Source of the DNA: Paulownia fortunei
Lineage: Eukaryota; Streptophyta; Magnoliopsida; Lamiales; Paulowniaceae
Length of the DNA: 64,000 nt
Assembly (NCBI GenBank): GCA_019321725.1
Contig: CM033118.1
Span: 7,528,071-7,592,070 of the forward strand
Direction: 5' to 3'
Part shown: positions 59,631 through 64,000 of the stretch, piece by piece
How positions within the stretch are numbered: position 1 is the stretch's first letter
Layout: every line of letters starts with the position of its first letter
Position numbers and translations under genes: made by a program
The notes under the pieces: model-generated
What the model saw: the letters and a program-made list of their open reading frames with translations, nothing else
What the model was told of the DNA's origin: nothing
Database searches by the model: none

Positions 59631-61928
59631 TCTTAATGATCTGTCCAGCCAAACTGTATGCTGAAAATTGAGGAAAATTATTTACGAGACCCAACAGATT
59701 ACTAATTAACCAAACACCAAAAAAAAAAAAAAAAAAAGAAGAAGAAATCTACAAGATGAAATCAAAAGAGAAGTACACGAACCAGCATAAGGCCAAGTAA
59801 ATTAGTTGTTAAGAGTCCAGAGACATCTAGGATACATTTCCCATAAGATATCATTCTATTACTTATATTGGAATGCTTAGTCCTTTGTTCTTTTGGCTTT
59901 TAACTTAGGTTTGAGTTTGGTAATGATAATAAACTTATATATTTGAGGGTCAATTACACCCTTATTCCTTATAATTAGCGTAATTGCTAATTCTTCCACT
60001 CAAAAAATGATTATTACACTGACCTTCCTAATAAATTTTGTTGACATGATAATTACCCATTCCATTAATGTATGTAACAGAAGATGCTGTTGTCTATCAC
60101 CAAATTTTGCATGAATCTTTTACATTATCCTTGGTTAAGTTGTTGTGTCATTTCCGGAACTAATACCATAGATGTTCGTGTTCCATATGCCTCGCTCTTA
60201 TTTCAAGAAAAACTGTATCCCATCCAAATACAAACCAATCAAAGGGTTATACACCAATGGACAAATTGAGCAGTGCTTGAGTTGAGGTTGAAACAAAGAT
60301 TAGAAATGGCTAACATAATTTTTTAATTAAAACAATTGCTGATTGATTTTACGTGCTAGTTTTTAATGAATTGTGGGCTATAAATGAAAGGAACTTATGA
60401 TTTAGAAACACATCTTAATTTCAAAAGAAATTTTTGAGAGAGAGGGCGTCTTGTGCGAATTTCTACGTATAATCTTTGTAATCTAACATTCATCTCGTTT
60501 CAAAATGGAAGGATTTGAATTTGAAAGAAACATTTGGGAAAAATATTTTAAATATTTTCATAAAAGATAAATTTCACTACAATAATTAAAAAAAATAATT
60601 CAAAATAGAAATTTAAAGATTGTAAATCTATTGTATAATGAGATTATCCAAACATACTTAATAAATTTTAAAACCCTAATCTCAAACTCATCAATCCAAC
60701 TAAAACCTAACCAAATTCCATCTTCAACCAAGATTAACTTACTCGCAGGTATTTATGCTAGCGAGTAGGTGAGGGCAGTGTACTAGCTTAACCCAAAAGA
60801 GAGATGGTAAGTAAATTTTTTATTTTATGAGGAAACGAGTTAGTAATTTCTCGGATAAAATGGAATGATGATGTAAGTCAAGAACAAAGTACAAGAAAGA
60901 TTCAAAGTGAAAAACAAAGTATAAGGGAAGATAAACTCCAACCTCAATTACAAGGATTGAGAATAAGAGAGTGTTGATGCTATGTCCACAACAACAGGGC
61001 ATAAATGCATCTGTTGTCCTGTAAGTTGGCCTATTTTTTATTTTATTTTTTGTCTATTTATTTTGTAATTATAGTGCACCATCTATTACTTCAGTTGCTA
61101 TACTATTCTAATTTGGCTGGAAATTTACAAGTTAGCGGAAAATTCAGACATTGATCAAAAATTAAAAAAATTAAAATTTTCTAAGGGCTTATTGCATAAA
61201 ACATCTAGGTTAGTGTCAATTTTCCCTTAATTTGGCTGAAAATCCAAAATTAGCTGAAAAACTCAAAGTTTCGAATGAAAATTGATCAGGAATTCAATGT
61301 TTTAGGAATCTTTTTGGACTAAATTGCATAAAACTTGCCATAAAATTGGGTATTTAGCTAATAAAATCCGTAGGTTGGGTATAATTCATGATAATTTGAC
61401 AAATAATAAGATAAATCATTCTATACATAGCAAAATTCATAATTAAAATTCATGATTAATTTTGGAATATAGCGGTGCGAATGTCCTCACTTTTGAGAGA
61501 TGATGTATGTGTCTTTGAAGATTGTCAATGAAAATTATATTATCTAGTAAACATATTTAAAGATACATCTGAAAAATAGAAAACAACTTAGTGCAATGAC
61601 ATCTTATTAAACTAGAAATAAAAAAAGAGATTGATAGAAAGGAGAAAATATGACGTAGTCTTTTTATTGAACAATAACTCACTTATATAATTTATAATGT
61701 TTCAAGAATAAAGGTAAAATTATAAATGCAAAGATTGCCTACCAAAATAGCGTTTGACTAGAGAAGGAAATTAATCAAGCCTAAAGGAAATAAATATCAG
61801 TACAAAATAAAGTTGAGATGAAAGAAAATCAAGTTTCCTTATTTTGACCCCACAAGATGGAGCTCCAAGAGGAGAGTCCAATCTTGGTCTTGAAGAGGAA
61901 AAACCAACTGCCAAGAAGTTTACTAGTG
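59631..61928. other. AT-rich intergenic DNA
   Basis: Contains a poly(A)/GAAGAAG run at 59719-59748. A partly repeated block at about 61105-61330 has two copies of an AATTTGGCTG.AAAT...TTAGC.GAAAA word order and GCATAAAAC twice. The start GGGTCAATTACACCC near 59946 looks like a MITE end, but no partner end was found. No genes are seen. Confidence 0.45.
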
Positions 61929-63455
61929 TGTTGTGGATTAACAATCGTATTACAAGTGTACAGTGTCAAGTTTTAGTATAGAACAATGAAAAGGGATATC
62001 TTGTTCAAAGGAATGTGTGAGCAAGTACCACATTGTAGACCACCTAACTACATTCAACCGAATGATATTTGATATAGTGATTAAAAATTAAAAATAAATT
62101 AACTAAACAAAAATCAAAATCAAGGAGTGCAGGGGATAAAATTAAAGATAGAAAAGAGTAAGGCTATGGATTGTCTATCTATGTCATTATGAATTTCAAA
62201 AACTTGTGGCTAGGATTAATATTTAGTTGTGCGACAGCGAAAATTTTGAATGTATATGATATTCTTTCTTGAGATATATCAAATCTACACTAGAAAGTAT
62301 AAGTTATATCCTTATAACGTGTTTAACCTACTAATGATGCATTGGGTTTTATGAATTCTTCTAGCTTTTTTTGATTATCACATATGTGAGTACTGCGTGT
62401 ATTAAATCATATATCCCTATAGCGACCTAGTCTACGACATACAGTACACAAGTACTTGTTGCAACACTACCTCGCGATCTCAATTACAACAACTAAGATC
62501 ATCTTGAAATTGGTCAAACCTCAAGAACCATTAAAAACATAATGTATGCTTATCACAAGTAAAACATCATCCTCACTATAAATAAGATATCAATTCATAA
62601 TTTCATAGAAATGACTTTTCAAGACTTGACAAAAGATAGTTTAGTTCATACTGAAACAAAGCAAACATCAGTTATTTCTAAACATCATAGTTTTCAATAT
62701 TTTCTCATAACTAAAATAATTTAAGAAGAAACTCAAGAAGAAATGTACAACCTTAAGAGATCTTCACTTCTTCTCTTGAATCTTTATTGCCCAATGTAAG
62801 CTCCTTTTTTTCTTGGCTTCAAAATCCCAAGCTCCTTCTAATGGGTGTGTTTTAATAGAGTGTGTGAGTAGAAATGTGAAGAAGTATATGTTTTGAAGGA
62901 AAGGATTTGTATGTGAGAATTTTGGTGCGAAGTGTGTAATGGATAATGTATGATGTAAAGTATGTTGTGAATTATGTGTATATAGTGCATATATAATGGT
63001 ATCACATGAAGTCTCATGTGTGAGTTGTATCTAGTGTGTGTATATCATGGAAGATGCCAAGATTGGCCTTTTTGCATCACTTATCACACCAAATTAGTCT
63101 TGACAATATTTTATGTTATGTGATTGGTGCTATGGCACGAAACAATTTGGAGCTTTCTGTCACATTTTCGCCTTTTGAGCCGTGATGCTTGAACCTTGAG
63201 CCATGTTCCAAGCATAGGGAAAACTTACTGCCTAGTTTTTGGGTTGGCCGCCACGGCGCCTGATTCATGGGCCGCGATGCGAGTCTTCCACTTTTCAGCA
63301 TTTTGATCATTTTTCATCTTTTAGCTCCATTTCTTCCACTCTTGCCCTTACACAGTAATTATCAAAAGATAAGTGCCCAATTATATTAATTATGAGATAA
63401 AATACTCAAATTTGTGCTTTTGAGAGTGTCGAAAATGTGTTAAATTATAGTTATC
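61929..63455 (-). repeat. LTR of a gypsy-like element (element D), minus orientation
   Basis: Starts TGTTGTGGATTAACAATCGT and ends AATTATAGTTATCA. Right of it the minus strand carries CTTTGCTCAAGACGGGCAAAAG and a GGGATAGT stretch, the same layout (CTCGAGGACAAGC motif, purine tract, TGATAA LTR start) as at the left end of element B. This makes it the 3' LTR of an element that continues beyond the window. The second LTR is not visible, so ends are inferred from that layout only. Confidence 0.6.
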
Positions 63456-63910
63456 AACTATCCCAAAAAAATTATCTTTTGCCCGTCTTGAGCAAAGTTA
63501 TACATCAAACTAGACATAAGCTCATAATTGATCATGAATAACTTAATTTGATCAACCAACACAGTGCCATAATAATTTAAATTGGACACAAGTCTAAAGT
63601 TTTCCATAAAGCTAATCAACTAACACTACAAAAATTGTGCTTTATCAATCTAGTCATGAATTCTGAATGCGTATGGTGTCAAATTCAAGCTTCATGCGTG
63701 CATTTTTAGTGTGAATTCTACAAGAAATGACTGCCATGATCTAAGAAAAAGAAGTTTTAGGTGTTCCATAGGTTTACTTTTCATATACCTTATCCACTAA
63801 TGTAAACACTAGCAAATTTAGATTAAAAAGACTTCAAGAAACTTGTAACACAAGGCTTAAGTCGTGGCTATAAAGAAAGGGTAAGGATAAAATAAAGCAA
63901 GAGAACATAA
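63456..63910 (-). other. Start of element D internal region (3' non-coding)
   Basis: AT-rich, no frames of note. It begins with the purine tract and the TTGCTCAAGACGGGC-type motif on the minus strand. Confidence 0.5.
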
Positions 63911-64000
63911 TGATATTGATATTGTCTTAATGTCTCTAAATTATCTTTTAACGCTAATACTTATTTATGGGATCAAGTGTTTATGCACACCTTTGTCTAC
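63911..64000 (-). mobile_element. Fragment of an element-B-family LTR at the window edge
   Basis: ATATTGTCTTA...AAATTATCTTTTAACG, TATTTATGGGATCAAG and CACACCTTTGTC match the B LTR at 23050-23130 and 33070-33150 in order. The fragment begins abruptly, so another B-family copy is probably inserted or truncated here and continues to the right. Confidence 0.7.

Noticed and set aside
1..64000. CRISPR arrays, rRNA or tRNA genes
   Set aside because: No such structures were seen; regular short repeats here are LTR or microsatellite repeats, and the only tRNA-like promoter is in the SINE.

Overview
This window is nuclear DNA of a flowering plant. It is AT-rich, has GT-AG introns, carries plant-type Ty1/copia, Ty3/gypsy, hAT and Mutator elements, and holds two plant housekeeping genes whose sequences look eudicot. 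The species cannot be fixed from the sequence; an asterid is my guess only. Real genes occupy little of the window: the 3' end of an unrecognised gene (1-399), RACK1 (17193-19012, two exons), PEX3 (49946-59137, seven exons) and a possible small membrane-protein gene (59415-59630). Most of the rest is transposable elements, many nested, with boundaries that can be read directly.

Left block (about 640-16760). A degenerate AT-rich tandem repeat is followed by a decayed hAT transposon whose transposase reads from 1974 to 4590 with stops. A 565-bp long-inverted-repeat Mutator-type MITE (2867-3431) sits inside it between 9-bp duplications. The 3' end of the hAT is cut by a minus-strand Ty1/copia element (5295-15926, LTRs about 2.2 kb). 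A partly deleted second copia body and a third partial LTR follow it to about 16744. The copia leader carries a tandem duplication with a second, vestigial primer-binding site, and GC-rich islands.

Middle. RACK1 has a compact promoter with a site II motif, two telo-boxes and a pyrimidine-rich leader, as is usual for translation-related genes. To its right is a 26.6-kb nest. Element A (21703-48294, minus, Ty3/gypsy of Athila/Tat type with an extra ORF) has its 3' LTR split by element B (22701-34350, minus, Tat-like, GGTGC duplication). Each of A and B also holds a solo LTR of one family (C2 at 37877-40748 in A; C1 at 27886-30594 in B). In B, most of reverse transcriptase and all of RNase H and integrase are missing. 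In their place lies an intronless, decayed copy of a plant LONELY GUY (LOG) cytokinin-activating enzyme gene (25781-26379) and a second unidentified coding-like segment (26600-27176). This looks like host mRNA captured by a retrotransposon and is the most unusual item in the window.

Right block. After a tRNA-type SINE (49003-49345) comes PEX3, with a coding first exon of only 5 nt and two introns over 3.4 kb. Its exon 5 appears to lack one base: the frame before and the frame after do not agree. The window ends in AT-rich intergenic DNA and the LTR of another gypsy-like element (61929-63455), followed by a fragment of a B-family LTR at the right edge.

Relative ages from nesting: the hAT predates the MITE and the copia; A predates B and C2; B predates C1.
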